Positions 52,448-62,639 of a stretch of 64,000 nucleotides of DNA are shown in pieces (positions within the stretch are counted from its first letter, which is position 1; every line of letters begins with the position of its first letter). The position numbers and the translations under genes are program-made. The notes beneath the pieces were generated by a model, which saw nothing but the letters and a program-made list of their open reading frames with translations, had not been told where the DNA came from and searched no databases. Source of the stretch: Robbsia andropogonis (GTDB lineage: Bacteria; Pseudomonadota; Gammaproteobacteria; Burkholderiales; Burkholderiaceae); the NCBI RefSeq assembly GCF_000970345.1, contig NZ_LAQU01000020.1, positions 1-64,000 on the forward strand, written 5' to 3'.

Positions 52448-54055
52448 ATGATTCGTCGCGCTGCCTTCCCTGTTCTGTTGTCGTGGTTCCTCGCGACAGC
52501 GCCGTTACAAGCGGCGGAAACAGGGCCTTCGTCAAGCGCCTCGGTCACGCCGCAACGCGGCGGCACCGTGACGTTCGCCACGGCGTCACAACCGACCGCA
52601 CTCGTATCTTTCCTTGAAACCAAGACCGACGATCGCGATATCAGCACAAAGATCACGGAAGGGCTGCTGCGCTATGACCCCCATTTTGTTGCGCAACCGC
52701 TGCTGGCGCAATCCTGGGAAATCAGTGCGGACGGCTTGCGCTACACCTTTCATCTGCGACCCAACGTCCGGTTCAGTGATGGTGAAGCGCTCACCTCGGA
52801 AGACGTCAAATTCTCCATCCTGCAGCAAAAGCAGCGCGGTCCGCGTGGCCGGATCACGTTCGCGAATGTGACGACGGTAGAAACACCGGATCCCTTGACG
52901 GCTGTTCTCGTATTAACAAAGCCGGCACCGTACCTGATCAAGGCGCTATCGTCGGCTGAAACACCCATCGTGCCGCGGCATCGCTATCCTAACCCCGATG
53001 ATCCATTGTCGAGCCCGAATACAAACGCACCTATCGGCACCGGCCCATATATCCTCGTCAATTGGAAGCGTGGGGATTGCATCGAGTTGCGCCGCAACCC
53101 GCATTACTGGCGTACAGGTCACCCGTACCTTGATCGGATCATCATCAAGATCATTCCCGATGCGAGTGCGATCGCGACGACGCTGGAATCGGGGGGCGCC
53201 GATATCGCTGAAAACGTGGCGCTGCCCGACCTGGATCGCCTCGGGAAAAATCCGGCATTGCGGGTGGATAGTACGACCGATGCATATCTCAATAATGCAT
53301 CGTTTCTCGAGTTCAACGTTGAAAACCCCATTCTGGCGAAACCTGAAGTCCGCCACGCCATTGCTCAAGCCGTCAATCGCGACTTGATTGTGAAGGTCGT
53401 ACTTTTTGGTCGTGCGCAGCGTATCGACTCGCCGGTACCGAAGGTACTGCAATCGTATTACGATGACAGCACTTTCCACTATCCGTTCGATATCGACGCC
53501 GCCAACCGTCTGCTGGATCAGGCCGGCTATCCGCGCAAGGCCAATGGCGAACGCTTATCGCTACGGATCACCTATATCCCCGGTATCAACTTTGCCCATA
53601 CCGCTGATTTTCTCCGATCGTCGTTGAAACGAATCGGCATTGCCGCGACGATCATTGGCGGCGATCTGCCCACTTATTTAAAGCACGTGTACACAACACG
53701 CGATTTCGATTTGAACATCAATGGTCTGGGACGACTGTACGACCCCAGCGTCGGCGTGCAACGCATCTACTGGTCTGATGGCGTCCCCCATCCCTTGATC
53801 TGGGTCAATGCCTCGCATTGCCAGAATGACGAGGTCGATCGTCTGTTCAGCGAAGCCGCCGAGGCCGTCGATGACAACAAGCGTGCCGCCAATTTCCGCG
53901 AGATTCAACGAATTGTCGGCAGCGATTTGCCCGTACTACCACTGGCAAGTGTACCCACCTTGACCGTGAGCAGAACGTACTTGCACGACTGGGTCAATAG
54001 TGTGGATGTTTTGTCCGGCGATGCATCCGATGCATGGATCGACGCAAAGAAATAA
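52448..54055 (+). CDS. ABC transporter substrate-binding protein, family 5 (peptide/nickel/opine type)
   Basis: 535 residues from the ATG at 52448 (GGAG upstream). Signal peptide AAFPVLLSWFLATAPLQA before AETGP. Family-5 landmarks: ITEGLLRYDPHFVAQPLLA, SDGEALTSEDVKFSI, IGTGPYILVNWKRGDCIEL, RHAIAQAVNRDLIVKVVL. No matching permease or ATPase is adjacent, so it would use a transporter elsewhere. Confidence 0.9.
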   Translation: MIRRAAFPVLLSWFLATAPLQAAETGPSSSASVTPQRGGTVTFATASQPTALVSFLETKTDDRDISTKITEGLLRYDPHFVAQPLLAQSWEISADGLRYTFHLRPNVRFSDGEALTSEDVKFSILQQKQRGPRGRITFANVTTVETPDPLTAVLVLTKPAPYLIKALSSAETPIVPRHRYPNPDDPLSSPNTNAPIGTGPYILVNWKRGDCIELRRNPHYWRTGHPYLDRIIIKIIPDASAIATTLESGGADIAENVALPDLDRLGKNPALRVDSTTDAYLNNASFLEFNVENPILAKPEVRHAIAQAVNRDLIVKVVLFGRAQRIDSPVPKVLQSYYDDSTFHYPFDIDAANRLLDQAGYPRKANGERLSLRITYIPGINFAHTADFLRSSLKRIGIAATIIGGDLPTYLKHVYTTRDFDLNINGLGRLYDPSVGVQRIYWSDGVPHPLIWVNASHCQNDEVDRLFSEAAEAVDDNKRAANFREIQRIVGSDLPVLPLASVPTLTVSRTYLHDWVNSVDVLSGDASDAWIDAKK

Positions 54056-54100
54056 CGTCTTGTCCGCCCACGTGACTCGCTACCCAAAGGAGCGCCAGCA

Positions 54101-55699
54101 ATGAACGACCGTCTTGAAATTGCGATCCCGCGTGACACTGGCAATGTGTCGGCGTTGGACGCAAGCACCAAAACACTACCGGTTTTTGCCGATGGCACGA
54201 CCCGACCGCACGCACGTGATCCGCGCTTGATTTATGCCGGCGCGCACGAGCAAGCGCGCGCGTTGGCCGGTGGCGAAGTCAGCGCTGAAGCACTGCTAGA
54301 ACAAATATTGGCGCGGATCGATCGACTCGATCCGACGCTGAATGCCGTGGTCTTTATCGATGAGGCCGGTGCTCGCGCGGCCGCCAAGGCGGCCGACACA
54401 GCATTGCAGCAAGGCGTCCGCTTGCCCCTGCTGGGCGTCCCGGTCACGGTGAAGGAATCCTTCGATGTCGAGGGCTGGCCGACGACCGTCGGTGATGTGC
54501 GCTATCAGGATAATCTCGCTGTACAAGACGCGCCCGCTGTCGCTGCCCTGCGTGCGGCCGGTGCCATCTTGATCGGCAAGACCAATGTGCCGTTGGGGCT
54601 GGCCGACCTGCAAAGTTTCAATGAGATTTACGGCTTGACGCGCAATCCGTGGGACTTGTCTCGCACGCCTGGTGGCTCGTCGGGTGGCTCCGCCACCGCC
54701 CTCGCCGCGGGATTTTCCTCACTTGAACTCGGTACCGATATCGGTGGTTCAATTCGCATCCCGGCGCACTTCACCGGCGTGTTTGGCCACAAGCCGAGTC
54801 AGGGCCTGATCTCGCTACGCGGCACCGGCGTACCGCAAGGTCGTCACGCGACCCGTGATCTGGTTGTGGCGGGTCCGCTGGCACGCACCGCCGCCGATCT
54901 CGAATTGGCGCTCGATCTGCTAGTGAACCAGGACCCTGTCGAGAAGAAAGCATGGCGCGTGTCGTTACCGCCGGCACGTCATGCAAAGCTCGCCGATTTT
55001 CGCGTACTGCTATTGGCACAGTGGCCGGGCACGGACGCGAGTATCAGCGAACAGGAGGTGATAAAGCGTACGGCTCGAAATCTGCGGGCGCATCATGTTA
55101 CGGTCTTCACGCCCGAGACTTTGGCGCGCGCCGCGCCAGATGCCGTGCTGCCTGATCTCGTTGCGGCGCATGCGCTTTATCGCGGGCTCCTGGGCGCATC
55201 GCTCGCAAGCCCGCCCCCTCTCGATGCAAGCGCGGCAGCACGCCTTGCGGCGCTGGCTGACAATGACGCCAGCGCCGACGCGACATGGTTACGTTCGTTT
55301 TCGATCAGCCACCGCGACTGGCTCTTGCAGCACGAAGCGCGTCTTGCCCTGCGCGCGCAGTGGGAAAAGCTATTTAACCATATCGACGTCGTTCTGACGC
55401 CGGTCGCCCCATTGCCCGCTTTCGCGCATAATGCGGCATCGGAAAAGGATGCGCGACGGTTTCCCGTTTCCTACGAAGACGGTGAACGGGAGCTGTATTT
55501 CCGCGAGCTATTTCACTGGGCTGGTCTGCCAGTCGTACCGGGGTTGCCTGCCACGAGTTTTCCAGTCGGGCTTGACGCCTCAGGTTTGCCAATTGGCGCG
55601 CAAGTCGTAGGTGCCTATCTAGAAGACCGCACGCCTCTCGCATTCGCTCGCCTTTATGAAGCGGCTTTCGGCGGCTTTATACCGCCTTCCGGCTATTAA
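54101..55699 (+). CDS. amidase, amidase-signature family
   Basis: 532 residues; AAGGAG precedes the ATG. Ser-cisSer-Lys site: Lys in VPVTVKESFDVEG, cis-Ser in TPGGSSGGSATALAAG and nucleophile in LELGTDIGGSIRIPAHF. No signal peptide. Shares the strand with the binding protein 45 bases upstream; may hydrolyse the imported amide. Confidence 0.93.
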   Translation: MNDRLEIAIPRDTGNVSALDASTKTLPVFADGTTRPHARDPRLIYAGAHEQARALAGGEVSAEALLEQILARIDRLDPTLNAVVFIDEAGARAAAKAADTALQQGVRLPLLGVPVTVKESFDVEGWPTTVGDVRYQDNLAVQDAPAVAALRAAGAILIGKTNVPLGLADLQSFNEIYGLTRNPWDLSRTPGGSSGGSATALAAGFSSLELGTDIGGSIRIPAHFTGVFGHKPSQGLISLRGTGVPQGRHATRDLVVAGPLARTAADLELALDLLVNQDPVEKKAWRVSLPPARHAKLADFRVLLLAQWPGTDASISEQEVIKRTARNLRAHHVTVFTPETLARAAPDAVLPDLVAAHALYRGLLGASLASPPPLDASAAARLAALADNDASADATWLRSFSISHRDWLLQHEARLALRAQWEKLFNHIDVVLTPVAPLPAFAHNAASEKDARRFPVSYEDGERELYFRELFHWAGLPVVPGLPATSFPVGLDASGLPIGAQVVGAYLEDRTPLAFARLYEAAFGGFIPPSGY

Positions 55700-55833
55700 A
55701 AACCCGCGCAAAGCCACCCCTTGGTCCGAGCCGCTTATACCTTGCACGCCGAAGCACGCGTGTTCGTAAAATGGCGCTCGGAGACGCGCGGTAGTGTCGT
55801 CCATGACCGACGCCATCAGTATCACGTCGACGC

Positions 55834-56166
55834 TCAATACACCTGCTTCATCCCCTCCGACGGCATCGCGTAGTTGTCCTTGAGCGCGGTCGCACAGGAC
55901 ACATAGCCGTAATTGGCAACGCGGTTATCCCGCGTTAGCACGACAAAAAATGGCGTTGTCGCCCCTTTGTCTGTCAACAGGGTGTAGTTCAGGCACACGC
56001 CTCCATTCTGCGGAACCTTCACTTCGCTATTCGGCTGCCCGCCCGCCGCAACGACCGATGCGCGCGTTGCGCCTGCGGTTAGAACGGCACGCACAACTGG
56101 AACCGAATCGTATTTGAAAATCTCGAATCCACTACAGCCCGACAAGGTTAAACATGTCGCTAGCAA
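55834..56166 (-). CDS. small lipoprotein, start codon unclear
   Basis: 110 residues from a TTG: LATCLTLSGC forms a lipobox (LSGC), followed by SGFEIFKYDSVPVVRAV and a compact domain with two Cys. The TTG start gives a signal peptide that is short and lacks a positive charge. In the same frame ATA and ATT lie 6 and 4 codons upstream, and reading from ATA gives a fuller hydrophobic segment. Function unknown. Confidence 0.6.
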   Translation of the reverse strand: MLATCLTLSGCSGFEIFKYDSVPVVRAVLTAGATRASVVAAGGQPNSEVKVPQNGGVCLNYTLLTDKGATTPFFVVLTRDNRVANYGYVSCATALKDNYAMPSEGMKQVY

Positions 56167-56610
56167 TATCGCGGTAATGCCTATGTTTTATTTTCCATTT
56201 CTTAATGGTTCCTAAGATGACGAATGCTGGCAACACGGTTAGACACTGACAGCGGATAATTTCCGTATTCGCGACAGCTGAGAAGCTTAACTGTGACACA
56301 CACGTCAATCTGGACCTACGGGATCAATCCCAGTTTTTCGGAATCTAGCGCGCTGCTTCGTCCACTGGAAAGCAGTACGAACTGTGCCGCCAAAGTCGGC
56401 ATCGGAGAAGTCTCGCTCAACGCAGCGACCATCAAGTTCCGTAGTCTTAAATCGCGCAAAGTATTACGAATCCGCACACTAATCGAAAAGAACTTGCCTG
56501 TCATTGGTAAAAGGCGAGGTGCAGATTTCCGGTCGGGACGCATGCCCCGCCCCGCACTGCGGGTGATGCAAATACTTTGTTACGATATGCATAGTGCAAG
56601 CGAAAACAGA
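56167..56610. other. intergenic region, no supported gene
   Basis: Frames on both strands (for example 56316-56543 minus) are short, without ribosome sites or recognisable motifs. The right part precedes the map stop. A minus-strand stretch with AALSETSPMPTLAAQFVLLS could be a gene fragment, but I cannot name it. Confidence 0.4.
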
Positions 56611-57405
56611 TCAAACCGCCGCATAGTCACCGAACCCATCCGGCCATTGCGTCAGCACGCGATAGCCGTCATCGGTTACCGCGACCATATGCTCCCATTG
56701 CGCGGAGAGGCTGCGGTCGCGCGTGACCACGGTCCAACCATCGGCCAATTGCCGCACGGCCGCCTGTCCCGCGTTGATCATTGGTTCAATCGTGAAAATC
56801 ATGCCGGGCTTCAGCGTCGCCCCTTCGCCGGGGCGGCCGTAATGCAATACTTGCGGCGCATCGTGGTAGACCTTGCCGATCCCGTGCCCACAATACTCCC
56901 GCACTACGCTGAATCCCGCGGCATGCGCCACGGATTGAATCGCGTACCCCACGTCACCTAACGTCGCGCCCGGCCGCACGGCGCGAATGCCGGCACACAT
57001 GGCATCGTAAGTCGTGCGGACCAAGCGGATTGCCGCGGCGCTCGGTGTGCCGACGCAATACATCCGGCTCGTATCTCCGAACCATCCATCCTTGATCACC
57101 GCCACGTCGATGTTGATGATGTCGCCATCCCGCAGCGGCTTTGGTGACGGAATGCCGTGACACACTTCGTGATTAACGGCAACGCAGACCGTTTTTGGAT
57201 AGCCGTGGTAGCCCACATTGGCAGGCACGACGCCCAACTCGTCAACGATGTATTCGTGGCAGCGCCTGTCCAGCTTGTCCGTGGTCACACCCGGCTGCAC
57301 ATGCGGCGCGATCATCCGCAAGACATCCGCCGCAAGTGCGCCCGCCGTTGCCGCCTGAGCAATCTCCGCCTCGGAGCGTAGCGTGATTTTCTTATTTTCT
57401 CTCAT
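56611..57405 (-). CDS. map: type I methionine aminopeptidase
   Basis: Removes the initiator Met from new proteins; dinuclear metal enzyme. 264 residues. Motifs: CVAVNHEVCHGIPSPKPLRD, NIDVAVIKDGWFGDTSRMYC (two metal Asp), CGHGIGKVYHDAPQVLHYGR (metal His), MIFTIEPMIN (Glu) and SAQWEHMVAVT (Glu). The start overlaps the end of the ParD-like gene by four bases. Confidence 0.96.
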   Translation of the reverse strand: MRENKKITLRSEAEIAQAATAGALAADVLRMIAPHVQPGVTTDKLDRRCHEYIVDELGVVPANVGYHGYPKTVCVAVNHEVCHGIPSPKPLRDGDIINIDVAVIKDGWFGDTSRMYCVGTPSAAAIRLVRTTYDAMCAGIRAVRPGATLGDVGYAIQSVAHAAGFSVVREYCGHGIGKVYHDAPQVLHYGRPGEGATLKPGMIFTIEPMINAGQAAVRQLADGWTVVTRDRSLSAQWEHMVAVTDDGYRVLTQWPDGFGDYAAV

Positions 57406-57695
57406 GCCGCGCTCTCCGTCGCTCTTTGCTGGCTATCAGTGTTTACGGCATTCAATACAACGCCGCCGCGCTGAGCGTGTTCACCTTCAAACTGCACCAA
57501 CGCCGGTCCCGTGCCATCAGCATCCGCCTGGATCAATATCCTGCAAATCTCCCCGTAAGCCAGCGACGGATACAACTCCGATAGCATCCCAACCCGCATC
57601 CAATGCTCCGCCTGCGCGTTGATCGATCGACTCAATGCACCGCTCGTCGCGCGCAGGTTTGCGTGCATGACATCGGATATCTTGATAATTCCCAT
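57402..57695 (-). CDS. ParD-like antitoxin family protein
   Basis: 97 residues from the ATG at 57695: MGIIKISDVMHANLRATSGA, LSRSINAQAEHWMRVGMLSE, YPSLAYGEICRILI, the ParD_like pattern. Overlaps map by four bases (ATGA), a gene pair seen in many proteobacteria. No ParE toxin nearby, so it is more likely a regulator linked to map than a toxin-antitoxin unit. Confidence 0.82.
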   Translation of the reverse strand: MGIIKISDVMHANLRATSGALSRSINAQAEHWMRVGMLSELYPSLAYGEICRILIQADADGTGPALVQFEGEHAQRGGVVLNAVNTDSQQRATESAA

Positions 57696-58050
57696 GATGT
57701 GCCGTGATATACGAAATGTAGTCACTTCATATACTACCAACAATGCACCCCGCCGTCACGTGTGAAGACAGGTTTGCCCTGCGCCACGCCGTTGCCGAAC
57801 GCCGACAATCCATTTGCTTTTAGACACGCCCCCCCTTCCGGATCATCCATCGGCGCCCCATCCGACTAACAATTGCCCGCGCAGCCTGGGCTCACGCGTC
57901 CCGGCACGCACCGTGCTTTAGTGCGTTTCGTCCACCGATCGAAAGCGGCCTTGCGCCGCGCGATCATTGCCAGGATTTCTCCTAGAATGCATGTGATGGC
58001 CCGCTGGTCACGCGCCCAGCTTCCCTCTCTCCTTAAAAAGACATAAAAAC
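57696..58050. other. divergent intergenic region between ParD-like and PLD genes
   Basis: No gene. A purine stretch and CTCTCTCC lie just before the PLD start. The minus-strand frame over 57866-58372 is a shadow of the PLD gene. No clear promoter hexamers identified. Confidence 0.45.
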
Positions 58051-59715
58051 ATGCGGTTTCAGCACGGGTACCAGTGGCAGGCGGCAACGCCTGGATTGAA
58101 GAAATTGTCTGATCTGTATGGCCGCTTTTGCCTGTTGCTGGCGGCGGCCACGCTGTTGGCATTAGCGGGGTGTGCCACGACACGGCCCGCTGCGTCGAGC
58201 TTCGTGCGTCAGCCATCGCAGGCGTTACCCGCGAGCACGCCCACGCCGCTGTCGGCCTCGTTTGCCGCCGCGCGCGCGGCGCATCCGGGAGAGTCCGGTT
58301 TCCATTTGCTGGTGCAAGGCCGGGAAGCACTGGCGGTGCGTATTTCGCTGGCCCGGTCGGCCACCCGGACACTCGACATTCAGTACTACATCGCCAACGA
58401 GGACAACACCGGCAAGTTGCTGCTCGAAGCGGCAGTCCGGGCAGCGGAGCGCGGCGTCCGGGTGCGCATGCTCCTGGACGATATGAATTTCAAGGATATC
58501 GACTCGATCATGGCGGTGATGAATTCGACACCGAATATCGAGATCCGCGTCTTCAACCCATTCGCGACGGCGAACGAAGGTGCACTGACGCGAATGGGCA
58601 ACGTCGTGACGCACCTGGATACGCTGACCCGCCGAATGCATAACAAAGCGATGATCGCCGACAATCAGGCAGCCATCACCGGCGGGCGCAATGTTGGCGA
58701 CGAATACTTCGACGCCAGTCCGTCCATTACGTTCCGCGATATCGACATCCTGTCCGTCGGGCCCATCGTGCCGGACATCTCGCGCAGTTTCGATGTGTTC
58801 TGGAATAGCGAGGAAAGCTATCCGCTGAAAGCGTTGAACAGACAGCACTTCCGGGCCGCGAAAATCGCCAAGGTGCGTGCTGAACTCCGCCGGCATTGGG
58901 ACGAGATGTCGGCCATGACCGACGGCGCCAATCTCGACGAGCCGCCATTGGCGCGGCAGATTCGCACCGGGCAGATACCGTTGGTCTGGGCCAAGGCAAC
59001 GTTCTATGCGGACACGCCACGCAAGATCACTACCCCGACCGATGACTACGTCAGCCCGCCGATCAGTCGCATCGGACAACTGGCTGATCAGTCGAAAAAG
59101 AGTTTCCTCATTATCTCGCCCTATTTTGTCCCGCATAACGGCAGCATCGATAAGTTGGGCGATATGGTGGCGCGCGGTGTCCAAGTATCGGTGCTGACCA
59201 ATTCCCTGGCGGCAACCGATGCACCGGCCGTACAGGCCGGCTATGCCCCGGCACGTGTGCCGCTGTTGAAGAGAGGCGTCGCCCTGTACGAATTCAAACC
59301 GATTGCCGGGGAGCGCAAGCCCGGGCTGATCGGCTCGCATTCGCGTGCCAGTCTGCACGCGAAAGCCTATGTGTTCGATGATCAGATTCTGTTTATCGGC
59401 TCACCGAATCTCGATCCCCGATCCGCCGGCTTGAACACGGAAATGGCGCTTGAAGTGGACAGTCCGGTACTGGCGGAACAGGTGACGGCATTGTTCCGCG
59501 AAGCAGCGTCGCCCGATGAGAGTTACCATGTCACGCTGGCCGATCGCGACGCCTTGGCGCAGACCGGTGCGTCCGGCTCGCCACCCTCGCCCCTGGTATG
59601 GACCACGCGCGAGCACGGTCAGGTAGTGACGTACAACTTCGATCCCGATGCCGGGCTATGGCGTAACGTACTGACCGGCATCTTTTTCATCTTGCCGTTG
59701 AAAAACCAGTTGTAA
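58051..59715 (+). CDS. phospholipase D family lipoprotein (cardiolipin-synthase-like)
   Basis: 554 residues. Lipoprotein signal: hydrophobic LLLAAATLLALAGC with the lipobox Cys at about 31. Two HKD motifs: RRMHNKAMIADNQAAITGGR with GDEYFDA, and ASLHAKAYVFDDQILFIGS with LDPRSAGLNTE. It belongs to the envelope-anchored PLD group related to cardiolipin synthase C. Probable role in phospholipid remodelling at the inner leaflet of the outer membrane or the periplasm. Confidence 0.88.
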   Translation: MRFQHGYQWQAATPGLKKLSDLYGRFCLLLAAATLLALAGCATTRPAASSFVRQPSQALPASTPTPLSASFAAARAAHPGESGFHLLVQGREALAVRISLARSATRTLDIQYYIANEDNTGKLLLEAAVRAAERGVRVRMLLDDMNFKDIDSIMAVMNSTPNIEIRVFNPFATANEGALTRMGNVVTHLDTLTRRMHNKAMIADNQAAITGGRNVGDEYFDASPSITFRDIDILSVGPIVPDISRSFDVFWNSEESYPLKALNRQHFRAAKIAKVRAELRRHWDEMSAMTDGANLDEPPLARQIRTGQIPLVWAKATFYADTPRKITTPTDDYVSPPISRIGQLADQSKKSFLIISPYFVPHNGSIDKLGDMVARGVQVSVLTNSLAATDAPAVQAGYAPARVPLLKRGVALYEFKPIAGERKPGLIGSHSRASLHAKAYVFDDQILFIGSPNLDPRSAGLNTEMALEVDSPVLAEQVTALFREAASPDESYHVTLADRDALAQTGASGSPPSPLVWTTREHGQVVTYNFDPDAGLWRNVLTGIFFILPLKNQL

Positions 59716-59895
59716 GAAGCGAACGACCGCGCGCGACACGGTTCTCGGGCTGGCAAATCCCCGATGCGCCCCCAGCCAAGAGGGATATGCCGATGACCTG
59801 CCCCCGCCGCGCGCCCTGACAAACGTCCCGAGGCGCCGCTCCCCACTGCGGCAGCCCGACGACCGGTCGCACGACGGCGCATTCTGGAGTTCACG

Positions 59896-61332
59896 ATGAC
59901 AGCAGACGCGCAGCATTCCTCGTCCCGCCACGCCGACCATCACGGTGCGGTCCGCATGGAACGCGACACCTTTGGCGAAATTGCCGTTCCATCCGCCAAA
60001 CTGTGGGGAGCGCAAACGCAGCGCTCGCTACAGAATTTCAAGATATCGACCGAGAAACAATCGCCGGAGATGATTCATGCGCTGGCGATCGTCAAGCGCG
60101 CCGCCGCCGCGGTCAATCAACAGCTCGGTGTTCTGCCCGAGGATCGGGCACAGGCGATCATCGCCGCAGCCGATGAGGTGATCGACGGCAAACATCCGGA
60201 CGAATTTCCGCTTGCGGTCTGGCAGACCGGCTCCGGTACGCAGACGAATATGAACCTCAACGAGGTGCTGGCGAACCGGGCCAGCGAGTTGCTGGGCGGC
60301 GAGCGCGGTGAAGCGCGCAAAGTCCATCCGAACGATGACGTCAACCGCGGCCAGTCGTCCAATGACGTATTCCCCACCGCGATGCACATCGCCGCCGCCT
60401 ACGCGATCCACCATACCTTGCTACCGGCGCTGTCCCTGCTCCGCGATACATTGCAAGCAAAATCGAAGGCGTTCGACGATATCGTCAAGATCGGCCGGAC
60501 CCACTTGCAAGATGCCACACCGTTGACACTGGGCCAGGAATTTTCCGGCTACGTCGCGCAGTTGAACCAGGCAATCAAACACGCGCAAGCCGCGCAGCCG
60601 CATCTCTATGAACTCGCACTAGGCGGCACCGCCGTGGGCACCGGTTTGAACGCGCATCCGGAATTCGCGGTCAAGGTGGCGGCGGAAATCGCCCGGTTGA
60701 CGAAACTGCCCTTCATCACCGCGCCGAACAAATTCGAAGTGATGGCGGCGGCGGATGCGTTGGTGCATGCGCATGGTGCGCTGAAGACCGTGGCGGCAGG
60801 CTTGATGAAAATCACCAACGATATCCGTTGGCTCGCCAGTGGTCCGCGCTGCGGACTCGGCGAACTGTCGATACCGGAAAACGAACCGGGGAGCTCGATC
60901 ATGCCGGGCAAGGTCAATCCGACACAATCGGAAGCCGTGACCATGCTGTGCTGCCAGGTATTCGGCAACGACGTCGCGGTCAATTTCGGCGGTGCCAGCG
61001 GCAACTTCGAATTGAATGTGTTCCGCCCGATGATCGCCCATAACGTGCTGCAATCGGTGCGCCTGCTGGCCGATGGCGCACGCAGCTTCAACGACAACTG
61101 TGCCGTTGGTATCGAACCGAACCGCGAACGCATCACCACCTTGATGAACGAATCACTGATGTTGGTGACGGCGCTGAATCCGCATATCGGCTATGACAAA
61201 GCGGCACAAATTGCAAAGAAAGCGCATAAGGATGGGTCGACGTTGAAAGCGGCCGCACTGGCACTCGGCCACGTGACTGACGCGCAATTCGACGAATGGG
61301 TCAAACCGGAAGAGATGGTGGGCAAGCGCTGA
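59896..61332 (+). CDS. fumC: class II fumarate hydratase
   Basis: TCA-cycle enzyme, fumarate to malate, iron-independent homotetramer. 478 residues; GGAG ahead of the [40 protein letters not shown], the [18 protein letters not shown] site and the family signature [13 protein letters not shown]. The first 20 residues are a variable His/Ala stretch; a start at 59956 is possible. A good terminator follows. Confidence 0.97.
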   Translation: MTADAQHSSSRHADHHGAVRMERDTFGEIAVPSAKLWGAQTQRSLQNFKISTEKQSPEMIHALAIVKRAAAAVNQQLGVLPEDRAQAIIAAADEVIDGKHPDEFPLAVWQTGSGTQTNMNLNEVLANRASELLGGERGEARKVHPNDDVNRGQSSNDVFPTAMHIAAAYAIHHTLLPALSLLRDTLQAKSKAFDDIVKIGRTHLQDATPLTLGQEFSGYVAQLNQAIKHAQAAQPHLYELALGGTAVGTGLNAHPEFAVKVAAEIARLTKLPFITAPNKFEVMAAADALVHAHGALKTVAAGLMKITNDIRWLASGPRCGLGELSIPENEPGSSIMPGKVNPTQSEAVTMLCCQVFGNDVAVNFGGASGNFELNVFRPMIAHNVLQSVRLLADGARSFNDNCAVGIEPNRERITTLMNESLMLVTALNPHIGYDKAAQIAKKAHKDGSTLKAAALALGHVTDAQFDEWVKPEEMVGKR

Positions 61333-61374
61333 AACAGCGATGCTTTACCGGGCGAATGCCCGCTTGAAAAAACG

Positions 61375-61401
61375 GAACGGCCCTGATGGGCCGTTCTTTT
61401 T
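61375..61401 (+). terminator. intrinsic terminator of fumC
   Basis: GAACGGCCC and GGGCCGTTC pair perfectly around TGAT and are followed by TTTTT. On the minus strand the same stem precedes an A/T stretch (TTTTTT at 61372-61367 region), so it may also end the small lipoprotein transcript. Confidence 0.93.
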
Positions 61402-61424
61402 GCGGGCGTGGCAAAAGCAAACTG

Positions 61425-61613
61425 TCAGCGGCTACGGAACGAGACGCCCTGGTCGATCGTGCCGTACATCGAAATACCGTTTGCGCTTCCCGCACTCCCT
61501 CCGCTGCCTCCGGCGCAACCGCCGAGCACCAGACTCGCCGCACACACCATGGCAATCGGCATCCAGGCCAACAATGGCGCGCCACGCCGGCGCGGCGGTG
61601 CCGTCGTGGCCAC
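61425..61613 (-). CDS. small lipoprotein
   Basis: 62 residues from a GTG at 61613: basic RRRG, then hydrophobic LLAWMPIAMVCAASLVLGGC with lipobox LGGC, then GGSGGSAGSANG and ISMYGTIDQGVSFRSR. An ATG at 61562 would leave no positive charge, so the GTG is preferred. It begins five bases after the thyA stop and probably shares its mRNA. Function unknown. Confidence 0.65.
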   Translation of the reverse strand: MATTAPPRRRGAPLLAWMPIAMVCAASLVLGGCAGGSGGSAGSANGISMYGTIDQGVSFRSR

Positions 61614-61617
61614 GCAA

Positions 61618-62454
61618 TCAGATGGCAATGGGCGCGGCGATATGCGGGTGCGGATCATAATCGGCGATCTCAAAATCTTCGAAGCGATAGTCGAACATCG
61701 ACGCCGGCCTGCGGTGGATCTTCAATGCCGGTAACGCACGTGGTGCACGCGTCAATTGCAGCGCGGCCTGCTCGACATGATTCGAATAAAGATGGGCATC
61801 GCCAATCGAGTGGATGATCTCACCCGGCTCCAATCCCACCTGCTGCGCCAGCATATGCGTCAAGAACGCCACCGACGCGCAGTTATATGGCACGCCCAGG
61901 AACCAGTCGCCGGAACGCTGTGTCAGCATGCAGCTCAGGCGGCCATTGGTCACATTGAACTGATACATCACATGACACGGCGGCAGCGCCATCCGTCCCG
62001 CCGCCGCGTTCTCCACCGGGGAACGCGACTCGTCCGGCAGGAATGACACGTTCCATGCATTCAGGATATGGCGGCGGCTATTCGGTTTCTTGATCAAGGA
62101 ATCGACAAGCGCTGAAATCTGGTCCGTTGACGTGCCGTCCGGATTGGGCCACTTGCGCCACTGCGCGCCATAGACCGGACCCAGCTCTCCTTCCGGCGTC
62201 GCCCATTCGTCCCAGATGGTGACCTTGTTCTCGTGCAAGTAGCGCAGATTGGTGTCGCCGCGCAGAAACCACAGCAATTCATGCAGGATCGACCGTATAT
62301 GCAGTTTCTTCGTCGTCAGCAAGGGAAAACCGTCGGCAAGGTCATGCCGGTACATCACGCCGAAAATCGAGCGCGTGCCGGTGCCGGTGCGATCGCCCTT
62401 GACGTGCCCCTGTTCGAGGAGCTGCCGCAGAACGGCGAGATACTGCTGGTCCAT
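61618..62454 (-). CDS. thyA: thymidylate synthase
   Basis: Makes dTMP from dUMP with methylene-tetrahydrofolate. 278 residues. [24 protein letters not shown], the catalytic Cys in [12 protein letters not shown] and [19 protein letters not shown] region (here [16 protein letters not shown]). It is divergent from folA, which recycles the dihydrofolate it produces. Confidence 0.97.
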   Translation of the reverse strand: MDQQYLAVLRQLLEQGHVKGDRTGTGTRSIFGVMYRHDLADGFPLLTTKKLHIRSILHELLWFLRGDTNLRYLHENKVTIWDEWATPEGELGPVYGAQWRKWPNPDGTSTDQISALVDSLIKKPNSRRHILNAWNVSFLPDESRSPVENAAAGRMALPPCHVMYQFNVTNGRLSCMLTQRSGDWFLGVPYNCASVAFLTHMLAQQVGLEPGEIIHSIGDAHLYSNHVEQAALQLTRAPRALPALKIHRRPASMFDYRFEDFEIADYDPHPHIAAPIAI

Positions 62455-62639
62455 GCGCGAACACTCGTAGAGAATTGACTGACCCGCGTATTTTACTCCG
62501 CCTTATCCAGACGAGACAGATTCCGGCAGATCCGGAAGATGCCGCGACAGCGACAGCGACAGCGATACAATGTCGGGCCAACGACCTGACAGGTCGATGT
62601 ATCGATCTGTCGACGTGCCCGCTTCCACCCGACGTCACC

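Noticed and set aside
56293-56961. 222-residue plus-strand frame over the map 3' end
   Set aside because: Mostly antisense to map; the part outside has no motif.
57402-57695. Full ParDE toxin-antitoxin system
   Set aside because: No ParE-like frame on either side; the partner is map.
58225-59358. 377-residue minus-strand frame opposite the PLD gene
   Set aside because: Shadow of a protein with two HKD motifs and a lipobox.
62546-62563. GACAGC triplet repeat as a functional site
   Set aside because: Three short units in a GC-rich promoter region; chance is likely.
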